This document shows, one piece after another, positions 17,018 through 25,100 of a stretch of 64,000 nucleotides of DNA (positions are counted from its first letter, which is position 1; each line of letters opens with the position of its first letter). Both the position numbers and the translations under genes were made by a program. Under the pieces are notes generated by a model that had not been told where the DNA came from, made no database searches, and was given only the letters and a program-made list of their open reading frames with translations. Source of the DNA: Streptomyces sp. NBC_01224 (GTDB lineage Bacteria; Actinomycetota; Actinomycetes; Streptomycetales; Streptomycetaceae). The stretch lies in contig NZ_CP108529.1 in NCBI RefSeq assembly GCF_036002945.1, forward strand, positions 3,906,001-3,970,000, given 5' to 3'.

Positions 17018-17644
17018 TCAGCTGCGGCGGAAGACCAGCCGTCCGCCGAGCACCGTCGCCGTGCAGCTCCCGGCGCCCTCGGCGCGCAGCGCCGCCAGGT
17101 CCCGTACGCCGAACACCGCAAGATCCGCGGGCGCGCCGACGGCCAGTACCGCCGCGAACGCGTCGGCCGGCTCCGGTACGGACGCCAACGGGTCGAGGGA
17201 GACGGGCTCGGGAGCCGGTCCCGGAGGATGGACGCGCAGTCCCGAGCGGGCGACCGCCGTGCGCACGGCGGGGCGGGTGAAGGGGCCCCGGACGGCGGTC
17301 GTGCCGTGCCGCAGCATCCGTTGCAGTCCGCGCCGGGCACTCGCGCCCCAGCGGGCGTCGTCCATGCCGAGCGCGGTGAGCGCGTCACCGGTGAGCGGGT
17401 CGCCGCCGAGCTCGTCCGCCTCGCGCGGATCCGGGTGGTAGGCGGCCTCCAGCAGCGCCGGTGCCCCCGCGTTCAGCAGCCCCGGGGTGATCAGACCGGA
17501 CCACCGCCGGATCCGGGCCTGCGGACGGGCGGCGGTCAGCTCCCCGTACGTACCGATGGCGACGACCACACTGCCGTCCACGGCCACGGAGTCCGCCCCG
17601 TCCGGGGCGCCGTGCACCGCGTCGGCGGCATGAACGGTCAGCAA
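17018..17644 (-). CDS. Degenerate amidohydrolase-like (imidazolonepropionase-like) protein next to mqnC
   Basis: This 208-residue protein looks like the composite beta-domain shell of an amidohydrolase. The N-terminal strands lead to 'GLITPGLLNAG', where active enzymes have PGLVNAHTHL. The C-terminus has the usual 'GAPADLAVFGV' and 'ATVLGGRLVFRR' strands. The metal-binding HxH and most of the TIM barrel are absent, so it is probably not a normal hydrolase. It begins 7 bases after mqnC and is likely co-transcribed. In the futalosine pathway an amidohydrolase (MqnX) deaminates aminofutalosine, so a structural or relic role beside mqnC is conceivable but unproven. Confidence 0.72.
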   Translation of the reverse strand: MLTVHAADAVHGAPDGADSVAVDGSVVVAIGTYGELTAARPQARIRRWSGLITPGLLNAGAPALLEAAYHPDPREADELGGDPLTGDALTALGMDDARWGASARRGLQRMLRHGTTAVRGPFTRPAVRTAVARSGLRVHPPGPAPEPVSLDPLASVPEPADAFAAVLAVGAPADLAVFGVRDLAALRAEGAGSCTATVLGGRLVFRRS

Positions 17645-17651
17645 AGCGGCC

Positions 17652-18851
17652 TCAGTTGGCGTTGAGGAGCTTCAGCTCCGGGTGTGCCGTGCCGCCCTCG
17701 ATCGCCGTGGACGAGATGTGCGAGACCACCCGCTCGTCGACCGGGTCGTTCGCCGGGTCGTCGTGGACGACGAGGTGCTCGTACGTCGTGGCGCGCTGCG
17801 CCGGTACGCGGCCCGCCTTGCGGATCAGGTCGATGATCTCCAGCCGGTTGGAGCGGTGCTTGGCGCCGGCCGAGGAGACGACGTTCTCCTCCAGCATGAT
17901 CGAGCCGAGGTCGTCGGCGCCGTAGTGCAGCGACAGCTGGCCGACCTCCTTGCCGGTGGTCAGCCAGGAGCCCTGGATGTGCGCGACGTTGTCGAGGAAG
18001 ATCCGGGCGATGGCGATCATCCGCAGGTACTCGAAGAGCGTCGCCTGCGTCTGGCCCTTCAGGTGGTTGTTCTCCGGCTGGTACGTGTACGGGATGAACG
18101 CGCGGAAGCCACCCGTCCGGTCCTGTACGTCGCGGATCATCCGCAGGTGCTCGATGCGCTCGGCGTTGGTCTCGCCGGTGCCCATCAGCATGGTGGAGGT
18201 GGACTCGACACCGAGGCGGTGCGCGGCCTCCATGATCTCCAGCCAGCGCTCACCGGACTCCTTGAGCGGGGCGATCGCCTTGCGCGGCCTGGCCGGCAGC
18301 AGCTCGGCGCCCGCTCCCGCGAAGGAGTCGAGACCGGCGGCGTGGATGCGCTGGATGGCCTCCTCGACGGAGACCTTGGAGATCCGGGCCATGTGCTCGA
18401 CCTCGGAGGCGCCGAGCGAGTGGATGACGAGCTGCGGGAACGCCTTCTTGATGGCGGAGAAGTGCTCCTCGTAGTACTCGACGCCGTAGTCCGGGTGGTG
18501 CCCGCCCTGGAACATGATCTGCGTGCCGCCGAGTTCGACGGTCTCCGCGCAGCGGCGCAGGATGTCGTCGAGGTCGCGGGACCAGCCCTTGGCGGTGTCC
18601 TTGGGCGCGGCGTAGAAGGCGCAGAACCTGCAGGCCGTGACGCACACGTTCGTGTAGTTGATGTTGCGCTCGATGATGTACGTCGCGATGTGCTCCGTAC
18701 CGGCGTAACGGCGTCGGCGTACGGCATCGGCGGCCGCACCCAGTGCGTGCAGCGGCGCCGACCGGTAGAGGTCGAGGGCCTCCTCCGGGGTGATCCGACC
18801 GCCCTCGGCGGCTCGGTCGAGGATGGGCTGAAGGTCGGCCTTCTCGGTCAC
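17652..18851 (-). CDS. mqnC: Cyclic dehypoxanthinyl futalosine synthase (radical SAM)
   Basis: MqnC (399 residues) converts dehypoxanthine futalosine to its cyclic form in the futalosine route to menaquinone. It is a radical SAM enzyme: the 4Fe-4S cluster cysteines C70, C74 and C77 lie in 'CVTACRFC'. 'MFQGGHHPDYGVEYYEE' and the later 'IQGSWLTTGKEVGQLSL' are typical of MqnC rather than MqnE. Length is normal. The amidohydrolase-like gene follows closely in the same direction. Confidence 0.95.
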   Translation of the reverse strand: MTEKADLQPILDRAAEGGRITPEEALDLYRSAPLHALGAAADAVRRRRYAGTEHIATYIIERNINYTNVCVTACRFCAFYAAPKDTAKGWSRDLDDILRRCAETVELGGTQIMFQGGHHPDYGVEYYEEHFSAIKKAFPQLVIHSLGASEVEHMARISKVSVEEAIQRIHAAGLDSFAGAGAELLPARPRKAIAPLKESGERWLEIMEAAHRLGVESTSTMLMGTGETNAERIEHLRMIRDVQDRTGGFRAFIPYTYQPENNHLKGQTQATLFEYLRMIAIARIFLDNVAHIQGSWLTTGKEVGQLSLHYGADDLGSIMLEENVVSSAGAKHRSNRLEIIDLIRKAGRVPAQRATTYEHLVVHDDPANDPVDERVVSHISSTAIEGGTAHPELKLLNAN

Positions 18852-18923
18852 CGGGCTGTCACCTTTCGGCGGTTTTTCAAGGGATCTACGGACCGGTTCA
18901 GCCTACGCCAGCGCCTGTCGGGG

Positions 18924-20702
18924 TCAGCTGCCGGACCGGGTGAGCGTGCCGTACGGACGTCCCGCGCCGCTCTCCTCGGACCGGAAACGGAGGGTGCCGT
19001 CGGCGGCGCGCGTGAAGTGGACGTCGGTGGTGGTGGAGGTGCAGAAGGTCGGGTCGCCGGGGCGTTCGGGGTCGGCGCGCTCCCGGAGCGTCAGTTCCTT
19101 GTCGGTGCCGGACGAGAGGCTGGCGACGCTGTTGCAGCGGACGGTCAGTCCGAGAGCGCTGACCTCCGTGGTCATACGGACCACGTCCGCGCCTTTCTTC
19201 CCCTCGGTGAACACGGCGGTGAGCGTGCCGTGCGACTGCCCGGAGCTCTTCTCGGTGATCGGGCCCTTCCACGTGCCGATGAACGCCTTCGGGAGTTCGC
19301 TGATCTGCTCCTGGCCACCCGTGCCCGAGTCCGATGGCTGCGACGGCCGCCCGGAGGGCGTGGCGGCCGTCGGGGTGTGGCCGACATCGCCGTGTTCGGC
19401 GGTGTCCCGGCCGCCGCCGCCCGGCATCAGATCGAAGATGTACGCACTGCCCACGGTCACGGCGGCGAGGGCGCCCGCCACGGCGAGGGCGACAGTGCAG
19501 CTCAGCCTCCGGCCACGGTGCGCATCGGGGCGGGCCGAGTCCGCGCTGACGGTGACGGAGAAACGGTCGGGCGTACGTTGCCCGGGCAGCCCGGACGACC
19601 CGGTCGGCCGCGACGTCCCGGCCGACTCGGCCGTACCGGCGGTCGCCGGCCACGAGGGCGGCCCGTTCGGCCGGGGCGGCCGAGTCGGTTCATGCGACGG
19701 GAACGGCTCGATCGGCGGACCGAACCCACCGCCCGCACCACCTGCGCCGTTGGCGCCCCACGCCGCACTGCTGAACGGCACCGGCCCCGACTGCACCGGC
19801 GCGTCCTGCGGTTCCAGGTCCAGCAGTGCGACCGCCGCCCGGCTGACCTCGCGCACCAGAGGGCCCGGCAGCCAGCCCGCCGCCACCAGCGCCGCCGCCC
19901 CGCCCGGTGCCAGCTGCCGGGCCAGCTCCGTGGGGGTCGGCCGGTCCTCCGGGTCCTTCGCCAGACAGCCGGCGACGACGTCCCGCAGCTCCCCCTCCAG
20001 CTCCCCCAGCTCGGGCTCCTCGTGCACCACCTTGTAGAGCAACACGGCCGAGGAGTCGCCGAGAAAGGGGGCGGTACCGGTCGCCGCGTACGCGAGCACC
20101 GCGCCGAGCGAGAAGACATCGGCCGCGCCCGAGATGTCCACGCCCCGGATCTGCTCCGGTGCCATGTAGCCCGGCGAGCCGACCGAGACCCCGGTGGAGG
20201 TGAGCGAGGCGGTGGCACCGATGGCGTGGGCGATCCCGAAGTCGATCAGCCGGGGGCCGTCGAGGGCGAGCAGCACGTTGGACGGCTTCACATCGCGGTG
20301 GATGAGGCCCTGCTCGTGCACCGCGGCCAGCGCCTCCCCGAGTCCGGCACCCAGCGTCCGCACCGCGTGCTCGGGCAGCGGCCCGTGCTCGGCGACCGCG
20401 GTGGACAGCGGGGGCCCGGCCACATAGCCGGTGGCCACCCAGGGAATGGGGGCGTCCGGGTCGGCGTCCAGGACGGGCGCCGTCCACTGCGCACCGATCC
20501 GCCGTGCCGCGTCCACCTCCCGCCGGAAGCGGGCCCGGAACTGCTCGTCGAGAGCGAAGTGGGGGTGCACGACCTTGACCGCGACGGTACGTCCGCCCGC
20601 GCTGCGCCCCAGATAGACCCGGCCCATGCCGCCCGCACCGAGCCTGCCGAGCAGTCGGTAGGCACCGATGGTCAGCGGTTCGCCGGCTTCGAGCGGCTGC
20701 AT
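18924..20702 (-). CDS. Membrane Ser/Thr protein kinase (PknB type)
   Basis: This 592-residue eukaryotic-type kinase phosphorylates unknown partners. The kinase domain spans about residues 10-270: Gly-rich loop 'LGAGGMGRVY', ATP-binding Lys in 'VAVKVV', catalytic loop 'HRDVKPSN', 'LIDFGIA' in place of strict DFG context, and 'GSPGYMAPEQ'. A Pro-rich linker leads to one transmembrane helix (about residues 405-430). The extracellular C-terminal ~150 residues lack PASTA repeats; they look like a small beta-rich sensor with two cysteines. No operon partner is evident. Confidence 0.92.
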   Translation of the reverse strand: MQPLEAGEPLTIGAYRLLGRLGAGGMGRVYLGRSAGGRTVAVKVVHPHFALDEQFRARFRREVDAARRIGAQWTAPVLDADPDAPIPWVATGYVAGPPLSTAVAEHGPLPEHAVRTLGAGLGEALAAVHEQGLIHRDVKPSNVLLALDGPRLIDFGIAHAIGATASLTSTGVSVGSPGYMAPEQIRGVDISGAADVFSLGAVLAYAATGTAPFLGDSSAVLLYKVVHEEPELGELEGELRDVVAGCLAKDPEDRPTPTELARQLAPGGAAALVAAGWLPGPLVREVSRAAVALLDLEPQDAPVQSGPVPFSSAAWGANGAGGAGGGFGPPIEPFPSHEPTRPPRPNGPPSWPATAGTAESAGTSRPTGSSGLPGQRTPDRFSVTVSADSARPDAHRGRRLSCTVALAVAGALAAVTVGSAYIFDLMPGGGGRDTAEHGDVGHTPTAATPSGRPSQPSDSGTGGQEQISELPKAFIGTWKGPITEKSSGQSHGTLTAVFTEGKKGADVVRMTTEVSALGLTVRCNSVASLSSGTDKELTLRERADPERPGDPTFCTSTTTDVHFTRAADGTLRFRSEESGAGRPYGTLTRSGS

Positions 20703-21076
20703 ATGGACTCCCCCTGTGGACCGGCCGGACCTCCGACCGAAGCCTAGGGGCGAAGGTCATCGGGTCACAGAGGAAACCATCCGCCGATTTCACCCCTAAG
20801 GGAACGAACAACGGCTTTCGACACAACAAAAGGCGTGAATGCGTCGTTCACCCGAGCGATTCCGGAACACGACCGGGACTCTCCCCCGACACCATCCGGG
20901 AATCGACTATTCGACGCGTATTAACCCGAATCGATAGCCGGACCGGGAGAAGGGGTGAGAGCGGGCGCGGGAAGAGATATCAACCGCAGGGGTACAGGAT
21001 TCCCCTATAGCCCTGACCATTCCGCGCACGGCGTACTCGGCGCACGGCCGGCGTCCCGCCCCGCCCCGCCGCCCGG
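20703..21076. other. Intergenic region between the kinase and mqnA
   Basis: These 374 bases are less G/C-rich than average and hold no supported gene. They should contain the kinase promoter and the 3' untranslated part of mqnA. One dyad, GTGAA-N7-TTCAC at 20835-20851, could be an operator but fits no consensus I know. Confidence 0.5.
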
Positions 21077-21955
21077 TCAGCCGCCGAGCAGCTCGACCTT
21101 CACGTCCGCCGGGAAGCCGGTCGTCGGACCGACCCGGCGCGCGAACTCCCGTACGCCCGCCAGCTGGTCCGGGCCGAAGCGGAAGTCCAGGGTCGTGAAG
21201 TACCGCTCCAGCACCTCCGCGTCGAAGGCCTCCCAGCGTGCCGCCTGTTCCGCGACCTTGGTGACTTCCTCCAGGGAGACGTCCCGCGAGGCCAGGAAGG
21301 CCTCGTGCACCTTGCTCACGTGGTGGGGCTCGGCCGCCAGATAGTCCTTGCGGGCCGCCCAGACCGCGAAGACGAACGGCAGCCCGGTCCAGTCCTTCCA
21401 CATCCGGCCCAGGTCGTGGACCTGGAGACCGAGCCGGGGTGCGTCGTGCAGGTTGGCGCGCAGCGCAGCATCGCCGATCAGCACGGCGGCGTCCGCCTCC
21501 TGCATCATCACGCCGAGGTCCGGCGGGCAGGTGTAGTAGTCCGGACTGACCCCGTACCGCTCGGCGAGCAGCAGCTGGGCCAGACGCACGGAGGTGCGCG
21601 AGGTCGAACCGAGCGCCACCCGGGCCCGGTCCAGCTGGTCGAGCGGCACCTGCGACACGATCACGCACGACATGACGGACCCGTCGCAGCCCACCGCGAT
21701 GTCCGGGAAGGCCACCAGTTCGTCGGCGTTGCGGAGGAACTCCACCAGCGTGACAGGGCCGATGTCTAGATCGCCCCTGATCAGCTGCTCACTGAGCTTC
21801 TCCGGGGTGTCCTTCGAGAGCTCCAGGTCGAGCAGGGTTCCGGTTCTCGCCAGTCCCCAGTACAGGGGGAGGCAGTTCAGGAACTGGATGTGGCCGACGC
21901 GCGGCCGACTGCGACGGTCGTCGCCTGCGACGATTGAGACGGTTGAATTGTCCAC
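21077..21955 (-). CDS. mqnA: Chorismate dehydratase, futalosine pathway
   Basis: MqnA (292 residues) dehydrates chorismate to 3-enolpyruvylbenzoate, the first dedicated step of the futalosine menaquinone pathway. It has the family opening 'VGHIQFLNCLPLYWGL', the 'GDLDIGPVTLVEFLRN' block and 'ALGSTSRTSVRLAQLLL', typical of the periplasmic-binding-protein-like fold of MqnA/MqnD. The GTG at 21955 is the start used. mqnC lies 2.2 kb away on the same strand with a kinase gene between. A cold-shock gene is divergent upstream. Confidence 0.93.
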   Translation of the reverse strand: MDNSTVSIVAGDDRRSRPRVGHIQFLNCLPLYWGLARTGTLLDLELSKDTPEKLSEQLIRGDLDIGPVTLVEFLRNADELVAFPDIAVGCDGSVMSCVIVSQVPLDQLDRARVALGSTSRTSVRLAQLLLAERYGVSPDYYTCPPDLGVMMQEADAAVLIGDAALRANLHDAPRLGLQVHDLGRMWKDWTGLPFVFAVWAARKDYLAAEPHHVSKVHEAFLASRDVSLEEVTKVAEQAARWEAFDAEVLERYFTTLDFRFGPDQLAGVREFARRVGPTTGFPADVKVELLGG

Positions 21956-22197
21956 ATCGCGAGGCTAGACCCGTGGCGCCGCCCGGACGGCACCGGGTGC
22001 GCGGGGCGTCACCCGATCCCACGGCCCGGGGCGCACCGATACCGCCCCGGAGGAGCGCGCCAAAGCCTTCCCCCGTACCGCCTGAAGGTGCCTCCACAAC
22101 ACCCTCCGGGACACCCGCTTCGTCAGCTCATCGGCGCCGCTATCAAACATCCGAGTGAAGTGATCTTTCCCTCTACCCTTCCGTACACACTGCGTGC

Positions 22198-22333
22198 TAG
22201 GCTCGACGCAAGTTGCAGTTTGGTTTCCCTTGCAGTACAGAGCCTGCGGAGCATGTAACCCGCAGGCTTTTGTAGTTTTCAGACTTCTTTGCAGGTTCTG
22301 GAGCAGGGCAACCCTTTGGCCCAAGGAGGGCTT
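22198..22333 (+). promoter_or_regulatory. Promoter and structured leader of the cold-shock gene
   Basis: A TAGGCT -10-like box at 22198-22203 suggests transcription begins near 22210, giving a leader of about 120 nt. Within it a 9-bp perfect stem (22241-22249 with 22260-22268) with a 10-base loop is followed by four T's, like a weak terminator or attenuator. Long structured leaders are typical of csp mRNAs. A strong Shine-Dalgarno (AAGGAGGG) lies at its end. Confidence 0.55.
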
Positions 22334-22537
22334 ATGGCTACCGGAACCGTCAAGTGGTTCAACGCTGAAAAGGGCTTCGGCTTCATCGCCCAGGACGGCG
22401 GCGGCCCGGATGTCTTCGTTCACTACTCCGCGATCAACGCGTCCGGGTTCCGCTCCCTCGAGGAGAACCAGGTCGTGAACTTCGACGTCACTCAGGGACC
22501 CAAGGGTCCGCAGGCTGAGAACGTCACCCCGGCCTAG
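22334..22537 (+). CDS. Cold-shock protein, CspA/ScoF family
   Basis: This 67-residue single cold-shock domain binds RNA and single-stranded DNA and acts as an RNA chaperone. RNP1 ('KGFGFIAQDGG') and RNP2 ('DVFVHYSAI') are intact, and the opening 'TGTVKWFNAEKG' is canonical. ATG 22334 follows AAGGAGGG at the right spacing. A terminator hairpin follows at 22580. Regulation probably acts through the long leader described separately. Confidence 0.97.
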   Translation: MATGTVKWFNAEKGFGFIAQDGGGPDVFVHYSAINASGFRSLEENQVVNFDVTQGPKGPQAENVTPA

Positions 22538-22579
22538 TTGCCCGGGTCGGCCGATCGCGGCCGGCTAGTAGTACCCAAG

Positions 22580-22621
22580 GAGCCCCGCTCCTCCGCCTCG
22601 GCGGGGGAACGGGGCTCCTGC
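22580..22621. terminator. Terminator of the cold-shock gene
   Basis: A perfect 10-bp outer stem (22580-22589 and 22612-22621) with further inner G/C pairing lies 43 bp after the csp stop. It is followed by a short T-rich stretch. Confidence 0.85.
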
Positions 22622-22711
22622 CTTTCCTCCCGCCTTCTCCCCTCTCGGCGGCATCGGGGCGCTGCGATGCTTGACCTTGACACCGTGTGAAGCAGTGCAG
22701 TGGGAGACATC

Positions 22712-23539
22712 ATGTTCACCATCGGAGACTTCGCCCGGTACGGACGGGTGTCGGCCCGGATGCTGCGCCACTACGACGCCATCGGGCTCCTGCACCCCGA
22801 CCGCACCGACCCCGCCACCGGCTACCGCTTCTACGGGGCCGCCCAGCTCGCACGCCTCAACCGCATCATCGCCCTCAAGGATCTCGGCTTCACGCTCCAG
22901 CAGGTGCAGGCCATCCTCGACGAGCAGGTGGGATCGGAGGAACTGCGCGGGATGCTGCGGCTGCGGCGGGCGGAGCTGGAGGAGGCCATGGCGGCTGCGG
23001 CCGCACGGCTGGCGCAGGTCGAGGCGAGGCTCCGGTCGATCGAGAGCGAGGGACGCATGTCTGCGGACGATGTGGTGGTCAAGAGTGTTGCCGCGGTACG
23101 GGTGGCCGAGCTGACCGGCACCGCGGCGGGCTACGAACCGGAGGACATCACTCCGGTGATCGGCCCGCTGTACGACCGGCTCTTCCCGCTGCTGGGCACG
23201 GTGGGTGTCAGCCCGAGCGGCCCCGGGATCGCACACTACGAGGACGCCCCGGAGGGTGGCGGCGCGGTCGTCGTCCACGCCGGGGTGACGGTCTCCGCCC
23301 CGGTGGGCCCGCTCGGCGACACCGGGATCACGGTGGTCGAGCTGCCCCCATTCGAAGCGGCGACCATTGTCCACCGGGGTTCGATGGACGGCGTACTGCC
23401 GACGGCCCAGGCCCTGGCCCGCTGGATCGACGCCAACGGCTACCGGTCCGCGGGATACGCCCGCGAGATCAGCCTGGAGTGCCCCGAGGACCAGGACAAG
23501 TGGGTGACGGAACTCCAGGAGCCGGTCACCACGGCCTGA
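22712..23539 (+). CDS. MerR-family regulator with GyrI-like effector domain
   Basis: This 275-residue regulator has an N-terminal MerR winged helix ('FTIGDFARYGRVSARMLRHY', then 'YRFYGAAQLARLNRI') and a dimerisation helix about residues 75-118. A C-terminal effector domain of the GyrI/BmrR type follows, with the pattern 'YDRLFPLLGTVGV' and a terminal 'CPEDQDKWVTELQEPV'. Such proteins sense drugs or other lipophilic ligands. I chose ATG 22712, with GGGAG five bases upstream, over GTG 22700. No adjacent transporter points to its target. Confidence 0.9.
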   Translation: MFTIGDFARYGRVSARMLRHYDAIGLLHPDRTDPATGYRFYGAAQLARLNRIIALKDLGFTLQQVQAILDEQVGSEELRGMLRLRRAELEEAMAAAAARLAQVEARLRSIESEGRMSADDVVVKSVAAVRVAELTGTAAGYEPEDITPVIGPLYDRLFPLLGTVGVSPSGPGIAHYEDAPEGGGAVVVHAGVTVSAPVGPLGDTGITVVELPPFEAATIVHRGSMDGVLPTAQALARWIDANGYRSAGYAREISLECPEDQDKWVTELQEPVTTA

Positions 23540-23565
23540 CTCCCTCCGGACGCCCGTAGGCCGAA

Positions 23566-23598
23566 AGGAACGTGGCACCCTCCGGGTACCACGTTCCT
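23566..23598. terminator. Bidirectional terminator between MerR and amidohydrolase genes
   Basis: Two 14-bp arms (23566-23579 and 23585-23598) pair with one mismatch around a 5-base loop. They lie between two convergent stops. Confidence 0.8.
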
Positions 23599-23607
23599 CG
23601 GCGCCCT

Positions 23608-24837
23608 CTACCGTCCTCCGGGCCCCGCCCACAGCCCGTCGTCCGTCAGCCCCAGCAGGTCGATCGCGTTGCGGCGCACGATCCGGTCCACGACATCGGC
23701 GTCCAGATGCCCCATCTGCGCCTCACCGACCTCGCGCGACTTGGGCCAGGTGGAGTCGGAGTGCGGGTAGTCCGTCTCGTACAGAACGTTCCCGACGCCG
23801 ATCGAGTCGAGGTTCTTCAGCCCGAAGGCATCATCGAAGAAGCAGCCGTAGACGTGCTCGGCGAACAGCTCCGACGGCGGACGGTGGACCTTGTCGGCGA
23901 CGCCGCCCCAGGCCCGGTTCTCCTCCCAGACCACGTCGGCGCGTTCCAGGATGTACGGGATCCAGCCGATCTGACCCTCCGCGTACATGATCCGCAGGTT
24001 CGGGAATCGTTCGAACTTGCCGCTCATCAGCCAGTCGACCATCGAGAAGCAGCAGTTGGCGAAGGTAATGGTGGAACCGACGGCGGGCGGGGCGTCGGCC
24101 GAGGTGGACGGCATCTTCGAGGAGGAGCCGATGTGCATCGCGATCACCGTCCCCGTCTCGTCACAGGCCCGCAGGAACGGATCCCACTCGTCCGTATGAA
24201 TGGACGGCAGCCCGAGATGCGGAGGTATTTCGGAGAACGCCACCGCGCGCACACCTCGCGCCGCGTTCCGCCGGACCTCCTCCGCTGCCAACTGCGCGTC
24301 CCAGAGCGGGATCAGGGTGAGCGGGATGAGCCGGCCCCGCGCCTCGGGCCCGCACCACTCCTCCACCATCCAGTCGTTGTACGCCCGCACCCCGAGCAGC
24401 CCCAGTTCGCGATCCTTCGCTTCAGTGAAGGTCTGGCCGCAGAAGCGGGGGAAGGTGGGGAAACAGAGCGCGGACTGGACATGGTTGACATCCATGTCGG
24501 CGAGCCGGTCGGGGACCGAGAACGAACCCGGGCGCATCTGCTCGTACGTGATGACCTCAAGCCTGATCTCGTCCCGGTCGTAGCCGACCGCGGTGTCGAG
24601 CCGGGTGAGCGGGCGGTGCAGATCCTCGTACACCCACCAGTCGCCGATCGGCCCGTCGTCGCCCTTCGCACCCATCACAGGCGCGAACTTGCCGCCCATG
24701 AAGGTCATTTCCTTGAGCGGCGCGCGAACGATGCGCGGGCCGCGGTCGAGGTACTTGGACGGGAGCCGGTCCCGCCAGACATGAGCGGGCTCCACCGTGT
24801 GGTCGTCCACCGAGATGATCTTCGGGAAGGTCTCCAT
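23608..24837 (-). CDS. Amidohydrolase family 2 protein, putative catabolic hydrolase/decarboxylase
   Basis: This 409-residue TIM-barrel metal enzyme resembles the Amidohydro_2 family (ACMSD/LigW-like). The N-terminal metal motif lies in 'ISVDDHTVEPAHVW'; other blocks are 'NDWMVEEWCGPEARGR', 'MHIGSSS' with the barrel His, and the late 'ETDYPHSDSTWP' with the catalytic-type Asp. Similar actinobacterial proteins accompany steroid and aromatic acid catabolism genes. The start is ATG 24837; the long open frame beyond it is dismissed. A CTGAC-N5-GTCAG palindrome 22 bp upstream links it to the acyl-CoA genes further on. Confidence 0.86.
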   Translation of the reverse strand: METFPKIISVDDHTVEPAHVWRDRLPSKYLDRGPRIVRAPLKEMTFMGGKFAPVMGAKGDDGPIGDWWVYEDLHRPLTRLDTAVGYDRDEIRLEVITYEQMRPGSFSVPDRLADMDVNHVQSALCFPTFPRFCGQTFTEAKDRELGLLGVRAYNDWMVEEWCGPEARGRLIPLTLIPLWDAQLAAEEVRRNAARGVRAVAFSEIPPHLGLPSIHTDEWDPFLRACDETGTVIAMHIGSSSKMPSTSADAPPAVGSTITFANCCFSMVDWLMSGKFERFPNLRIMYAEGQIGWIPYILERADVVWEENRAWGGVADKVHRPPSELFAEHVYGCFFDDAFGLKNLDSIGVGNVLYETDYPHSDSTWPKSREVGEAQMGHLDADVVDRIVRRNAIDLLGLTDDGLWAGPGGR

Positions 24838-24858
24838 GCCTACCACGGTAGCGTTTAT

Positions 24859-24873
24859 CTGACAAACCGTCAG
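24859..24873. promoter_or_regulatory. CTGAC-N5-GTCAG palindrome, site A (amidohydrolase promoter)
   Basis: CTGACAAACCGTCAG, with perfect 5-bp arms, lies 22 bp upstream of the amidohydrolase start. It is one of seven copies of this motif in the window. Confidence 0.75.
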
Positions 24874-25100
24874 CTCTTTGTGCCGAGCCCCGTTCCACAA
24901 TCGTTGTCGAGGGCTTGTGCAGAGAGTCACCCACTGCTGACGTGTCCGCCCATAACAAGGCAGACTGTTGAGCGCGATACCAGCGGTAGCGAGCAATCCG
25001 GATCCACCCGTACCGGACCGGCACATGGGCGGGCGATCCGAAACAGACAGCACCAGCACGATCGGCAGGACCGGCGGGGCGAGCAGGGCAGGGGGCAGCA

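Noticed and set aside
17682..20747. 1021-codon plus-strand open frame
   Set aside because: It runs opposite mqnC and the kinase, which are both unmistakable; composition shows it is an antisense shadow.
20835..20851. GTGAA-N7-TTCAC dyad as a second Rex site
   Set aside because: The spacing is three bases longer than the Rex consensus allows, so it does not fit.
21948..21956. TTGTCCACA, a Streptomyces-type DnaA box at the mqnA start
   Set aside because: A single 9-mer in 64 kb, overlapping a coding start, is expected by chance; there is no cluster here.
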